NCBI RefSeq assembly: GCF_042680885.1
Contig: NZ_JBHUEO010000121.1
Location: forward strand, 62,001-126,000
Direction: 5' to 3'
Source: Siminovitchia sediminis
Lineage (GTDB): Bacteria > Bacillota > Bacilli > Bacillales > Bacillaceae_C
DNA length: 64,000 nucleotides
This document shows positions 8,180-17,595 of the stretch, in pieces; positions within the stretch are counted from its first letter, which is position 1, and the number at the start of each line of letters is the position of its first letter. A model generated the notes under the pieces. It was not told the origin of the DNA. It worked only from the letters and a program-made list of their open reading frames with translations, and made no database searches. The position numbers and the translations under genes are program-made.

Positions 8180-8742
8180 CGAAAGATCAATTCGTCAGCA
8201 GTCTAAGTTTGGCATTAAAAAGGCTTCCTGTGGAGGAAAGGGAAGACATCATCCGTGATATAGAAGAGCATTTTGCCTTTGGTCTGGAAGAAGGGAAAAC
8301 TGAGGAACAGATCGCCGAATCTCTAGGTTCCCCACAGCATATGGCAAAGGAAATATTGGCATCTTACCATCTTGACCAAGTGGAAACAACAGCTACTGCA
8401 GGAAATGTTTTTCGGGCAGTTTGGGCAGTCGTGGGCTTAAGTTTTTTCAATGTAGTAATCGTGCTGGGCCCTTTTCTTGCCATCTTGGGAATCTTGGCTT
8501 CCGGGTGGATTTCAGGAGCGGCTTTCACTGTCACCCCATTGATGTTTTTGTTGAGTATTGTGGTCTTTCCGGCTTCGTTCGAATGGTTTGATCTATTTTT
8601 CACTCTTCTCCTGTCCGGATTGGGCCTTTTTATCGGAATCGGCATGTATTACTTGACAAAAGTTATATTTCGGGGATTTGTCCGCTATCTGAAATTCAAT
8701 ACAAGGCTTGTCAAAGGGGGACTGAAACATGAGCCTGCTTAA
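8176..8742 (+). CDS. DUF1700 (HAAS-domain) membrane protein
   Basis: A 188-residue protein. Residues 1-75 are the HAAS-type helical domain (KDQFVSSLSLALKRLPVEERED, then GKTEEQIAESLGSPQHMAKEIL), and several hydrophobic segments follow from about residue 85 to 170. DUF1700 proteins accompany PadR regulators and DUF4097 proteins in Firmicutes and are linked to envelope stress; no biochemical function is established. It overlaps both neighbours (4 bases upstream, 14 bases downstream), so the three genes are one translationally coupled operon. Confidence 0.85.
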   Translation: MTKDQFVSSLSLALKRLPVEEREDIIRDIEEHFAFGLEEGKTEEQIAESLGSPQHMAKEILASYHLDQVETTATAGNVFRAVWAVVGLSFFNVVIVLGPFLAILGILASGWISGAAFTVTPLMFLLSIVVFPASFEWFDLFFTLLLSGLGLFIGIGMYYLTKVIFRGFVRYLKFNTRLVKGGLKHEPA

Positions 8743-9583
8743 AAAATTAGTCATTGCAGCAAGTGTGCTGCTTGTCACCGGAATCATCGGAAGTCTTGTG
8801 ACACTTCCATCCAAAATGGCAGCTGAAGATGTTACAGAAGTGAAGAATTTGCCGGAAGGCCCATTCTCCAATATTAAAGTTCACGCAAATAATGCAAAAA
8901 TTGAGCTGCTGCCGGTTAGTAATCACTCGGCGACAGCTGAGCTCTCAGGCATGGATGAAAAAAAGTATCGTTTTCATGCGGACGTAAAAGACGACACATT
9001 GGTTATAGAAGTGAAAGATAAGCGAAAGTTATTGTTTGAAATGGACTTTATGTCAGACCGATCGATAAAAGTATTAGTGCCTGAAAAGGATTATCGTTTG
9101 ATTGAGTTAAAGAGTGATAATGGAAGAATTGAGACCAAGAGCATGACGGCAAAGGAGCTGACTGCAGAAACAAACAACGGAAAAGTCAAAATGGATGATG
9201 TCGAGGCCTTAACGGTCCGCGCTGAATCTGACAATGGACGGATAGAAGCAAGGAATATCAGGTCTTCCTCATTCCAAGCCCGCACAAACAACGGCAGGAT
9301 CGAACTGGAAGATGTGGAAGGGACGATACGGGCAGGATCAAATAATGGCAGGGTCTCTCTTGCTTCAGAGGAAATAGACCGCGATATTGAATTGACGACA
9401 GATAATGGAAAAATTGAGATTTACACAAAAGAAGAACCGAAGAATGCCGCATTTCATGTAAGTACGGGGAATGGAAAAATTGAGATTTTTGATGAATCGT
9501 ATCGGGGGTCTGTCCTGCATGGAAAGGGTGATCATACGATCACGTTAAATAGCCATAATGGAGATATCACAGTCAGCAGATAG
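8729..9583 (+). CDS. DUF4097 beta-strand repeat protein
   Basis: A 284-residue protein with an N-terminal hydrophobic anchor (KLVIAASVLLVTGIIGSLV). About ten degenerate repeats of the form NNGRIE/DNGKIE follow, spaced roughly 18-22 residues, typical of the DUF4097 right-handed beta structure. The start overlaps the previous gene and is preceded by AAAGGGGGAC. It is likely exposed outside the membrane. Its family occurs with PspC/LiaG-like envelope stress proteins; the exact role is unknown. The PadR-DUF1700-DUF4097 order is a recurrent Bacillus module. Confidence 0.82.
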   Translation: MSLLKKLVIAASVLLVTGIIGSLVTLPSKMAAEDVTEVKNLPEGPFSNIKVHANNAKIELLPVSNHSATAELSGMDEKKYRFHADVKDDTLVIEVKDKRKLLFEMDFMSDRSIKVLVPEKDYRLIELKSDNGRIETKSMTAKELTAETNNGKVKMDDVEALTVRAESDNGRIEARNIRSSSFQARTNNGRIELEDVEGTIRAGSNNGRVSLASEEIDRDIELTTDNGKIEIYTKEEPKNAAFHVSTGNGKIEIFDESYRGSVLHGKGDHTITLNSHNGDITVSR

Positions 9584-9589
9584 TAAAGA

Positions 9590-9623
9590 GTAACCGCCGG
9601 GTGAATGCAGGACCGGCGGTTAC
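9590..9623. terminator. Hairpin between convergent genes
   Basis: GTAACCGCCGG / CCGGCGGTTAC, an 11-base perfect stem between the DUF4097 gene and the convergent SASP gene. It could serve both strands, although T runs are short. Confidence 0.7.
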
Positions 9624-9636
9624 TTGCTGTTTCCCC

Positions 9637-9903
9637 TTATTTTTTTAGTTGCTCCTGTGCCATTTTAATCATCTCTCTGACCATATTGCCTCCAATGGGG
9701 CCTCCCACTTTTCCTGCCTGTTCAGAGGTCAACTGGCCGTTGTATCCTTTGTTTAGAGGAACTCCCTTTTCTTTTGCGACTTCATATTTTACGTGGTCCG
9801 GCTTGGAGGGGTTTACAGGATACCCTTTATCTTTCATAACCCGGGCCTTTAATTGATCCAGGCCTGCTCGAGCCTCCGGTACCAATATTCTTTTCTTTGC
9901 CAT
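9637..9903 (-). CDS. Alpha/beta-type small acid-soluble spore protein
   Basis: An 88-residue SASP that coats and protects spore DNA. It contains the germination protease region YEVAKEKGVPL and the conserved DNA-binding C-terminal block GKVGGPIGGNMVREMI. The start at 9903 follows an ideal AAAAGGAGG; the longer in-frame extension to 9981 has none. It lies just downstream of the MFS gene on the same strand but is probably transcribed on its own in the forespore. Direct evidence that the host sporulates. Confidence 0.93.
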   Translation of the reverse strand: MAKKRILVPEARAGLDQLKARVMKDKGYPVNPSKPDHVKYEVAKEKGVPLNKGYNGQLTSEQAGKVGGPIGGNMVREMIKMAQEQLKK

Positions 9904-9947
9904 AGAAAAACCTCCTTTTAGGAATAGTGTTTCCTTGAAGGCAGGGG

Positions 9948-11096
9948 CTATGCTTTGGCAGGGTTTGTATTTTTTAACCACTTGATCAGCGCGGTTACGA
10001 TCAAAAGCAAAGTACCGGTAAACAGAAATCCGCCGTTGGCAGACAGCTCCAACGCGCCTGTAACACTGGAACCGGCTACAACCCCGATAGAAAAGAAAGC
10101 ATAAAAATATCCGTAGGCCTTCCCGCGGTTCCCATCAGACGTGGATTCGATAAGCAGTGAATTGATGGATGGAAAGAGAAAAGCAAAACCTACTCCGTAT
10201 ACAGCCATGCAGATAAACAGCAGCGGCAGATTGTGTGAAAGTCCCAGGCCAATCATGCATATTCCCATCAAGAGCATGCCGAATATTAACGTACTCAATG
10301 GTCTTAACCGGTCAAACAGGCGATTGGCGGGCGAGACAAAAATTAAAACAGCCACCACGCCAAAAGTACTTAACAATATTCCGCTGATCTCTGTGCCGCT
10401 GCCAAGCGCGTCCACCTTTAATGGGAGCATGTAGGCAAGGACTCCCTGTGAAAACATGAGAAAAAAGGCTCCGGCGAAAGATTTGAGGACCGAAGGGTTC
10501 CGAAATAAACGATGTACGGTACGCTTGGTATCCTGCGAAGAGGGGTGCATGGATACCGGGGCCTTTCTTAAAAGAATGACAGCAACCATTGCCAAAGCGA
10601 GCATTATTAAAGCGGTGGTCTGCAGTACAGTGACTTCATTCGTCCTGCTGGCCAAAATACCGCTGAATGCCGGGCCGATAATAGCGGCCATTCCGATAAA
10701 CGCCCCGGATAAAGCAGCTCTTTTTCCTTTTTCGCTTTGGCCCGCTGTGTTCGCCATAAAGGTAAAAGCTGCCGGGATAATAAGGCCGGAATTCAGGCCA
10801 TGGATAAAACGCACCAACAATAATAGGATGGGGTCAAAAGCCAGCTGGTATAAAAACAAAGAAAAACTGGTCAGCAGCAGGCCCGCAACCAGAAGTAGAA
10901 AAGGTCCTTTTTTATCGGTTAAAAAACCCGAAGCGATATTTCCGATCATATTTGTAAAGGAGTACAAACCTACGGCCAAACCCGCTGCGAATGGAGTGGA
11001 GCCAAGGGAAACGGCGAGCGGTGTCATAATCGGCAACTGTGAAAACAGATCGAAAAAAGCAAAGAAAATTATTATGTATACAAAAATGCGTATCAA
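9948..11096 (-). CDS. MFS transporter
   Basis: Major facilitator with about twelve hydrophobic segments and the loop 2-3 motif GNIASGFLTDKKGPF, typical of drug/H+ antiporters. The substrate is not predictable; sugar-efflux and multidrug subfamilies are both possible. In-frame starts exist at 11156 (TTG) and 11114 (ATG), but only the TTG at 11096 has a well placed site (GAGGTG, 6 bases), giving 382 residues that begin directly with the first membrane helix. It is divergent from lutABC. Confidence 0.85.
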   Translation of the reverse strand: MIRIFVYIIIFFAFFDLFSQLPIMTPLAVSLGSTPFAAGLAVGLYSFTNMIGNIASGFLTDKKGPFLLLVAGLLLTSFSLFLYQLAFDPILLLLVRFIHGLNSGLIIPAAFTFMANTAGQSEKGKRAALSGAFIGMAAIIGPAFSGILASRTNEVTVLQTTALIMLALAMVAVILLRKAPVSMHPSSQDTKRTVHRLFRNPSVLKSFAGAFFLMFSQGVLAYMLPLKVDALGSGTEISGILLSTFGVVAVLIFVSPANRLFDRLRPLSTLIFGMLLMGICMIGLGLSHNLPLLFICMAVYGVGFAFLFPSINSLLIESTSDGNRGKAYGYFYAFFSIGVVAGSSVTGALELSANGGFLFTGTLLLIVTALIKWLKNTNPAKA

Positions 11097-11156
11097 GATG
11101 AACACCTCGTTCATGTAATTAAATTCTATTTTCTCTTGTTCCGCTTGATTAGGCAA

Positions 11157-11502
11157 GAAGTTAGACTTAGGAAAGAAGAAGGGCCGGGCATCAATGAATT
11201 GCCAAGCCTTAAAGGAAATTCAGTCATTATACCAATGCCTCGCGGTTTATTTAATCAAGCATGCACATGACGTTTGAATACATCGTGGTTTCGCCGGGAG
11301 GATGCATCGGTGCGAGGAGAATAAAGACAATTTTTTCTGGAGGCAAACGATGCCTTTTGGCGCCATGAAGCTGGCTCCATATCCCTTATTTTAACAGAAG
11401 CACTCCGATACTTTTGTTCTTGGATGATACCCATGAAAGTGCTACTCTTTTAATAAAGACTTTTCGCTGAAGCATTTAGTATGCCGGAATGGAGGGGAAA
11501 CA
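11157..11502. other. Intergenic region upstream of lutABC
   Basis: About 345 bases between the divergent MFS gene and lutA. GAGGGG immediately precedes lutA. I did not find a convincing -35/-10 pair or a clear GntR-type (LutR) operator, and there is no open frame worth calling. Confidence 0.3.
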
Positions 11503-12222
11503 TTGAAAGTTTCGTTGTTTATTACTTGTTTGGCCGATGTTTTTTACCCTGAAGTAGGGATGGATGTCGTAGATGTATTAGAAAAAGCCGGGTGTGAAGT
11601 GGATTTTCCGGAAGGACAAACATGTTGCGGCCAGCCTGCCTACAGCACAGGTTATTTAGAAGATGCCAAGGCATCGATGAAGGGGATGATCACTGCCTTT
11701 GCTGATTCCGAATATGTCGTCACGCCGTCAGGCTCGTGTGCCTATATGTTCAAGGAGTACCCTGCTTTCTTTAAAGGTGATCCTGAATGGGAAAGCAAAG
11801 CGAAAATGTTAGCTGCAAAAACATATGAGTTCAGCCAGTTTCTTGTAGATGTTTTAAAGATGGAAGATGTTGGAGCTTCGCTGAGAGGCCGGGCAACGTA
11901 CCACAAGTCATGCCATATGACCCGTCTTCTAGGTGTAGAGGAAGCACCGGAGAAACTGTTAAAGAATGTGGAAGGCCTTGACATGAAGCCACTTCCACGC
12001 AGCCAGGACTGCTGCGGATTCGGCGGAACTTTCTCTGTAAAAATGGGTGATATTTCATCGGCTATGGTGGATGAAAAAGTGGCACACATCAAGGAAACGG
12101 GCGCAGACATCCTTGTTGGGGGAGACTGCGGATGTTTAATGAACATCGGAGGACGGATCAAGCGCGAAGGGCTGCCCATTCAAGTGATGCATATTGCTGA
12201 AGTGTTGAACAATAAAAAATAA
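11503..12222 (+). CDS. lutA: L-lactate utilisation protein LutA
   Basis: First subunit of the LutABC L-lactate oxidising complex. The 239-residue protein has two CCG-type cysteine-rich motifs (TCCGQPAYSTG near 41 and DCCGFGGTFS near 168) that bind an unusual iron-sulphur cluster as in heterodisulphide reductase subunits. The start is TTG with GGAGGGGAAACA before it. The operon feeds electrons from lactate oxidation to pyruvate into the respiratory chain and in B. subtilis also affects biofilm formation. Confidence 0.95.
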   Translation: MKVSLFITCLADVFYPEVGMDVVDVLEKAGCEVDFPEGQTCCGQPAYSTGYLEDAKASMKGMITAFADSEYVVTPSGSCAYMFKEYPAFFKGDPEWESKAKMLAAKTYEFSQFLVDVLKMEDVGASLRGRATYHKSCHMTRLLGVEEAPEKLLKNVEGLDMKPLPRSQDCCGFGGTFSVKMGDISSAMVDEKVAHIKETGADILVGGDCGCLMNIGGRIKREGLPIQVMHIAEVLNNKK

Positions 12223-12239
12223 AAGGGAGGAGAGAGCAA

Positions 12240-13658
12240 ATGGGAATCAGAATTGGAAATCTGGCATTTGATGAACGGGCGGAAGAAGCCCTTCAAGATC
12301 CTGATATCCAAAGAGCGGTGCCGCCTGCACAGGAACGTTTACAATCTGTTCGTGGCAAGGCAGTGGAGGAGTTGGGCAATTGGGAAGAATGGCGGGATCT
12401 CGGTGAAATAATTCGTTCGCATACAATTGAAAACCTTGATTATTATTTAAACGAATTAAGCGAGAATGTGGCAAAGCGCGGCGGGCATGTGTATTTTGCG
12501 GAAACCGCTGAAGAGGCAAATCGTTATATTGACGAAGTCATTCGGAAAAAGCAGGCAAAAAAAGTCGTGAAGTCCAAATCCATGGTCACAGAGGAGATCG
12601 GTTTAAATCCGGTGCTCGAAAAAGCCGGGTGTGAAGTGGTGGAAACGGACCTAGGCGAATATATTATCCAGTTGGATGAGGATCATCCCTCCCATTTTAT
12701 CGGTCCTGCTTTACATAAAACAAAAGAGCAGGTTCGGGATATTTTTACAGAAAAACGGGGATACTTGGGCACGGAAAAGCCTGAAGAGCTGACGCAGTTT
12801 GCTCGGGAACAGCTGAGGAAGGAATTTTTAACGGCAGATGTAGGGATTACTGGCTGCAACTTTGCCATAGCCAATTCAGGAACCGTCGGCATCGTGACGA
12901 ACGAAGGAAATGCCAGGTTGTCCACGACCGTTCCGAAAACGCAAATTACTGTGATGGGTATGGAGCGGATTGTTCCGACATGGGAAGATTTTGAAGTGAT
13001 GGTTTCTTTGCTGTGCCGCAGTGCTGTCGGTCAAAAACTGTCTACGTATGTAACGTGCCTGAGCGGCCCGAAGGCAGAAGGGGAAGCAGACGGTCCGGAA
13101 GAATTTCATTTGATCATTGTAGACAACGGGCGCTCCAAGATCCTTGGAACGGAATTCCAGTCGGCACTCCACTGCATCCGCTGTGCAGCCTGTGTGAACG
13201 TGTGTCCGGTGTACCGCCATATCGGCGGCCATGCCTACGGATCCATTTACCAGGGACCGATTGGGGCTGTGCTCACTCCGCTATTAGGAGGATACGAGGA
13301 ATATAAAGAACTGCCCTATGCGTCTTCCCTATGTGCAGCATGTACGGACGTTTGCCCGGTGCGGATTCCGCTGCATGAATTGCTCTATAAACATCGGCAG
13401 AAGATTGTTCAAGAGGAGGGCCTGGCCCCTGCCGGTGAAAAATGGGCGATGAAGACATTCAGGACAGTGACATCATCCAGCCGCCTGTATAAGGTGAGTA
13501 CCAAATCTGCGACTGTCATGCGCGGAGTTATTTCGGGTATGTCAAGGAAAGGGCCGAAGGCCATCCAAGGCTGGACACAGTCGCGGGACCTGCCTTCTGT
13601 TGGGAAAAAGAGATTTCGGGATCTGTATAAGGAACGGAAGAAGGGGGCAGGGCAATGA
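12240..13658 (+). CDS. lutB: L-lactate utilisation iron-sulphur protein LutB
   Basis: A 472-residue protein. The N-terminal LUD domain (KKVVKSKSMVTEEIGLN, TGCNFAIANSGTVGIVTNEGN) is followed by two [4Fe-4S] ferredoxin-type motifs, CIRCAACVNVCPVYR near 312 and CAACTDVCPVRIP near 362. GGGAGGAGAGAGCAA precedes the ATG, 17 bases after lutA. The stop overlaps the lutC start (ATGA). It carries electrons within the lactate oxidase complex. Confidence 0.95.
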   Translation: MGIRIGNLAFDERAEEALQDPDIQRAVPPAQERLQSVRGKAVEELGNWEEWRDLGEIIRSHTIENLDYYLNELSENVAKRGGHVYFAETAEEANRYIDEVIRKKQAKKVVKSKSMVTEEIGLNPVLEKAGCEVVETDLGEYIIQLDEDHPSHFIGPALHKTKEQVRDIFTEKRGYLGTEKPEELTQFAREQLRKEFLTADVGITGCNFAIANSGTVGIVTNEGNARLSTTVPKTQITVMGMERIVPTWEDFEVMVSLLCRSAVGQKLSTYVTCLSGPKAEGEADGPEEFHLIIVDNGRSKILGTEFQSALHCIRCAACVNVCPVYRHIGGHAYGSIYQGPIGAVLTPLLGGYEEYKELPYASSLCAACTDVCPVRIPLHELLYKHRQKIVQEEGLAPAGEKWAMKTFRTVTSSSRLYKVSTKSATVMRGVISGMSRKGPKAIQGWTQSRDLPSVGKKRFRDLYKERKKGAGQ

Positions 13659-14389
13659 GTGTAAACACCAAGAGCGGAGATGCCCGCGGAAAAATTGCCA
13701 ATCGCGAGGGCTTTCTCGACCGCTTGGCGAAAAGCTTGGGAAGGGAACGGATCGTGGAAAAACCGATCCGCCCTGAGGAGAAGCTGAAGCCTCAATGGGA
13801 CGTATTTTCTGATTTATCGCCTGACGAACTGGTCGAAGTATTAAAAAGCCAATGCCAGCTCGTTCACACAGAAGTGATTGAAACAGACAAGGCTCAGCTG
13901 GGAGCAGCAATGAAAGAAGCGCTTGATCGCAATCAATGCAAATCCATCGTGACATGGAAGGATCCAAGATTTGCAGAGTTTGGACTGGATGGTGTGCTCA
14001 GTCAGGAAGACTATGAGGTGACCGAATGGGATTCGCGTGACCGTGATGCCAGCATCGCTGCAACTGAACGGGCTGACGCTGGTATCACGTTCAGTGACAT
14101 AACCCTGGCGGAGTCTGCGACCGTTGTCCTTTTTTCCAGCGAAGACAAAGGGCGTTCCGTCAGTCTATTGCCGAAAAATTACATTGCCGTGATTTCAAAA
14201 AGCACCATCGTTCCGCGGATCACACAGGCAGCAGCTGAAATTGACCGGCGGATCGCCGCCGGAGAAACGGTGGCCTCCTGTGTCAACTTCATATCGGGAC
14301 CGAGCAACTCGGCTGACATCGAAATGAGCCTTGTTCTGGGAGTGCATGGCCCCGTGCACGCCACATATATCATTGTAGACGATGCCTAA
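13655..14389 (+). CDS. lutC: L-lactate utilisation protein LutC
   Basis: A 244-residue LUD-domain protein and third member of the Lut complex. Recognisable elements are GITFSDITLAESATVVLFSS and the C-terminal ISGPSNSADIEMSLVLGVHGP, which is strongly conserved in the LutC/YkgG family. The ATG overlaps the lutB stop. No lutP permease or lutR repressor is in the immediate neighbourhood. Confidence 0.94.
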   Translation: MSVNTKSGDARGKIANREGFLDRLAKSLGRERIVEKPIRPEEKLKPQWDVFSDLSPDELVEVLKSQCQLVHTEVIETDKAQLGAAMKEALDRNQCKSIVTWKDPRFAEFGLDGVLSQEDYEVTEWDSRDRDASIAATERADAGITFSDITLAESATVVLFSSEDKGRSVSLLPKNYIAVISKSTIVPRITQAAAEIDRRIAAGETVASCVNFISGPSNSADIEMSLVLGVHGPVHATYIIVDDA

Positions 14390-14402
14390 TGATGGCCGAT
14401 TG

Positions 14403-14443
14403 GAGTGCGCGCCCTCCCTTTTTTGAGGCGCCGGCGCGCTCCC
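14403..14443. terminator. GC-rich interrupted hairpin after lutC
   Basis: GAG-T-GCGCGC-CCTC pairs with GAGG-(CGCCG)-GCGCGC-CTC around a CCTTTTTT loop. The T tract is in the loop and not behind the stem, so it is not a standard terminator. It abuts the tandem array. Confidence 0.45.
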
Positions 14444-15012
14444 ACTCTCTTATAAGTGCTCCCACTCTCTTATAACTGCTCTAACTCTCTTATAAGTGCC
14501 CCAACTCTCTTATAAGTGCTCCCACTCTCTTATAACTGCTCTAACTCTCTTATAAGTGCCCCAACTCTCTTATAAGTGCTCCCACTCTCTTATAAGTGCT
14601 CCCCCTCTCTTATAAGTGCTCCCACTCTCTTATAAGTGCCCCAACTCTCATATAAGTGCTCCCACTCTCTTATAAGTGCTCCCACTCTCTTATAAGTGCT
14701 CCCCCTCTCTTATAAGTGCTCCCACTCTCTTATAAGTGCTCTAACTCTCTTATAAGTGCTCCCGCTCTCTTATAAGTGCTCCCACTCTCATATAAGTGCT
14801 CCCACTCTCATATAAGTGCCCCAACTCTCTTATAAGTGCTCCCACTCTCATATAAGTGCTCCCACTCTCATATAAGTGCTCCCACTCTCATATAAGTGCT
14901 CCCACTCTCTTATAAGTGCTCCCACTCTCTTATAAGTGCCCCAACTCTCTTATAAGTGCTCCCACTCTCTTATAAGTGCTCCCCCTCTCTTATAAGTGCT
15001 CCCACTCTCTTA
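14441..15012. repeat. 20-bp tandem repeat array, 28 full units plus one partial
   Basis: Exactly periodic 20-bp repeat, minus-strand consensus AGCACTTATAAGAGAGTGGG, with no insertion or deletion across about 570 bases. Every unit carries the palindrome CTTATAAG or, in six units, CATATAAG. The variable bases are confined mainly to a four-base window (CCCA, CCAA, CTAA, CCCC, CCCG). The 60-bp blocks 14461-14520 and 14521-14580 are identical. It lies between the convergent 3' ends of lutC and the NERD gene. It has no spacers, so it is not a CRISPR array. Confidence 0.97.
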
Positions 15013-15032
15013 CAAACTAGCTCTACTTATAA

Positions 15033-15992
15033 TTACTTATGAAGGTCCATGATATAACGCCGGTAGCGACAGGAACCGATGGTCTCTAAATTCATGGAAC
15101 GTAAAATTCTTGATGCTGTTTTCATATCGACCCGCAAAAACTTACGGCAATCCCGGTTTGTCATTTCCCTCCCCATGATCAAAAACCACTCACGAACTGT
15201 CCGCTCATGTGCCTTGTGATCAAGCAATCCGCACGATGCACAGCGCCAGCTCCTTTTTATTTTTACCATGCCTATTACACCACAGCGGAGGCAGATGACT
15301 CCTGTTCGGATGTCTTGTCTCGGGATGTTATAAATCTCGCAAACTGGTCTGGGAATGTAGGGCACATGACTTGTTAATAAAATATCAGCCAATTGATTGA
15401 ATGTGTGCGGGTCAAGTAAAGTTTTCCGGCGTGGAAGCGATTGGATGAAGGAAGCTACATGGCTGGGGAAGAACACGGGGGTTTCAGCTGGAGCTTTCTC
15501 GACGATCTGCTTGGGGTAAGCCAATATGACGGCACGGTAAATAGGGATCCGTATTCCTTTGGTTCTAAGCCAAAGCTCAAGCAGGTCACCAGTACGTTCT
15601 ACTTGCGCAGCAGGGCTTTCAAATCCGTCCACCTCACCGGTATCGCGAGTCCGAATCAGCTGGGGAGGATCATCTTTAAATTCCAAACGGCCAGCAATAT
15701 TTTTTGCCTCAAACACAATACCGTAAAACCTGGTTAAAAATAAAGAGTCCATTTGAAAAAGGGGAGCGGCTGATAATGAAAGGTCGTGAAGGATGTTATG
15801 TTCAAAGGGGAATTTGTGCTTGCGAAGTGTTTTTGCCAAGAGATCTTCACCTGAAATGCCGGCTACAAGAGAAAATTCTTTTGCCGATAATACGGGAACT
15901 GCTTCATGTCTTGGGTTCAGACGCTTGAGTGATGCTTGAATCCCTTCGAGCAAAAGCGGTCTCCCCCTTTGTTTGATCTCGCTATTTTTCAT
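15033..15992 (-). CDS. NERD-domain protein with zinc ribbon
   Basis: A 319-residue protein. Residues 45-165 fit the NERD (nuclease-related) domain: GISGEDLLAKTLRK, the acidic residue in FQMDSLFLT, then FYGIVFEAKN, giving the D...E-x-K pattern of PD-(D/E)XK nucleases. A zinc ribbon follows (CLRCG...CASCG near 242-266), then a basic C-terminal part that may be a winged helix. A clear AAAGGAG precedes the ATG. Function is unknown; DNA or RNA binding or cleavage is inferred. Its 3' end lies 20 bases from the tandem array. Confidence 0.75.
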   Translation of the reverse strand: MKNSEIKQRGRPLLLEGIQASLKRLNPRHEAVPVLSAKEFSLVAGISGEDLLAKTLRKHKFPFEHNILHDLSLSAAPLFQMDSLFLTRFYGIVFEAKNIAGRLEFKDDPPQLIRTRDTGEVDGFESPAAQVERTGDLLELWLRTKGIRIPIYRAVILAYPKQIVEKAPAETPVFFPSHVASFIQSLPRRKTLLDPHTFNQLADILLTSHVPYIPRPVCEIYNIPRQDIRTGVICLRCGVIGMVKIKRSWRCASCGLLDHKAHERTVREWFLIMGREMTNRDCRKFLRVDMKTASRILRSMNLETIGSCRYRRYIMDLHK

Positions 15993-16180
15993 ATACTTCT
16001 CCTTTCTTTACAAGTATGATAACATATCTTGAAAGCGCATTCCATAGAGAAACATTATGAAACATCCCATTTCAAGGTGCTGTTCAATCATTTTACAAAA
16101 GTAGGTCATATCAACAATATGAAAATGGTATAAAATTTGCATGAGTAGTCTGTAAAACAGGCAGACTACAGGGGGAATGA

Positions 16181-17410
16181 ATGATGACACTTAAAATTAA
16201 TGAGGCGAGATTTCTGAGTTATATGGCAAAAAGCTCTTCGATAGGAGCAACAGAAAATAACGGATTAAATCGTTTAACACTGACCGAAGTGGATAAAGAG
16301 ATGCGCGACCTATATATTGAGCTATTGAAAGAAGCTAAGCTGGAAGTCCGCATAGACGATTTTGGGAATATTTACGGACGCAGGGAAGGGAAAATAAAAA
16401 ATGCGCCCGTGATCGCCTTCGGGTCGCATTTGGACACTCAGCCATGCGGCGGCCGATTTGATGGAATCTTAGGGGTCATAGCGGGATTAGAAGTCATGCA
16501 GACATTGAATGATCACGAGATCATAACAGATTATCCGTTGGAACTGATCAATTTTACGAATGAAGAGGGAGCACGCTTCAATCCACCTATGCTCGGCTCT
16601 GGCGGAATAACGGGCAATCTTACAAAAGACTTTATCTATGATGTAAAAGATTCCGACCATGTTCGCTTTGAAGACGCCTTAACAGCCATCGGTTATAAAG
16701 GGCAGGAGGCCAATCGTTTAAAAGAAGCAAAAAGTTTCGTTGAGCTCCACATTGAACAAGGCCCCATATTAGATAATGAAAATATTGATATAGGAATTGT
16801 CCAAGGCATTCAAGGTCTAACAAGGGTCAATGTTAAAGTGAAAGGGGTTACGAACCATGCAGGCGGTGCAAGAATGAAAGACAGGAAAGATGCTCTTCTT
16901 GCAGCTGCGTATATGATGATCGCCGCCAATAAGATGACAGAAGAAATCGAAGGTTTAAGAGTGACCGTAGGGAAAATTGATAACTTTCCCAACGTCATCA
17001 ATGTAATTCCAGGGTTGGTTGAGTTTGTCATCGATATGAGGCATGACCGGGATGAAGTGCGGCATCAAGCTGTTCAATTGATAGAAGAGCGTTTATATGA
17101 ACTGGCAACGGAGCATAATGTAAGCTGTGAAGTACATAGAGGATGGGAATACAATATGGTTCCTTTTGATCCATCTGTGATCCAAAAGATTCGAGAGGCC
17201 GTCAACGATTTAAACTATTCCGCGATGGACCTCTACAGCGGACCGGGACATGATGCAAAATATATGAGTACATACACTCCGACTGCAATGATTTTTGTGA
17301 AAAGCGTTGACGGGGTCAGCCACAATGAGAATGAATGGACAGAAGATGAAGATTTGATCAAAGGGGCAAATGTTTTATTGAACACGGTTCTGGGCCTGGC
17401 ACAGAAGTAG
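16181..17410 (+). CDS. M20-family amidase, hydantoinase/carbamoylase type
   Basis: A 409-residue zinc-dependent amidohydrolase resembling N-carbamoyl-L-amino acid hydrolases, allantoate amidohydrolases and beta-ureidopropionases. Metal-ligand motifs are in order: GSHLDTQPCGGRFDG (His, Asp), NEEGARF (Glu), ELHIEQGP (His), and SGPGHDAKYM (His). It acts in the cytoplasm on an N-carbamoyl or ureido compound; the exact substrate cannot be read from sequence. GGGGGAATGA precedes the start; the second ATG one codon on is equally possible. It is monocistronic between divergent neighbours. Confidence 0.85.
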   Translation: MMTLKINEARFLSYMAKSSSIGATENNGLNRLTLTEVDKEMRDLYIELLKEAKLEVRIDDFGNIYGRREGKIKNAPVIAFGSHLDTQPCGGRFDGILGVIAGLEVMQTLNDHEIITDYPLELINFTNEEGARFNPPMLGSGGITGNLTKDFIYDVKDSDHVRFEDALTAIGYKGQEANRLKEAKSFVELHIEQGPILDNENIDIGIVQGIQGLTRVNVKVKGVTNHAGGARMKDRKDALLAAAYMMIAANKMTEEIEGLRVTVGKIDNFPNVINVIPGLVEFVIDMRHDRDEVRHQAVQLIEERLYELATEHNVSCEVHRGWEYNMVPFDPSVIQKIREAVNDLNYSAMDLYSGPGHDAKYMSTYTPTAMIFVKSVDGVSHNENEWTEDEDLIKGANVLLNTVLGLAQK

Positions 17411-17595
17411 GATTTTAGGGACTCCAGTGCCTCCCAAGGCTCCCTGCTGATAACGCGGGCAGCACCAGTCATAAAAGGGCCGCAATCCCTCACGCGGCCT
17501 CTTCCCGTGTTTCGTGGCGGCCACGATCGGGAAACGAGTTGTTTCAATCTGTAAAAATCTTAATCATTGTATTTAGGCCTCTCCACAAACCCATT

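Noticed and set aside
14441..15012. CRISPR array
   Set aside because: Repeats are contiguous with no spacers and no cas genes are nearby.
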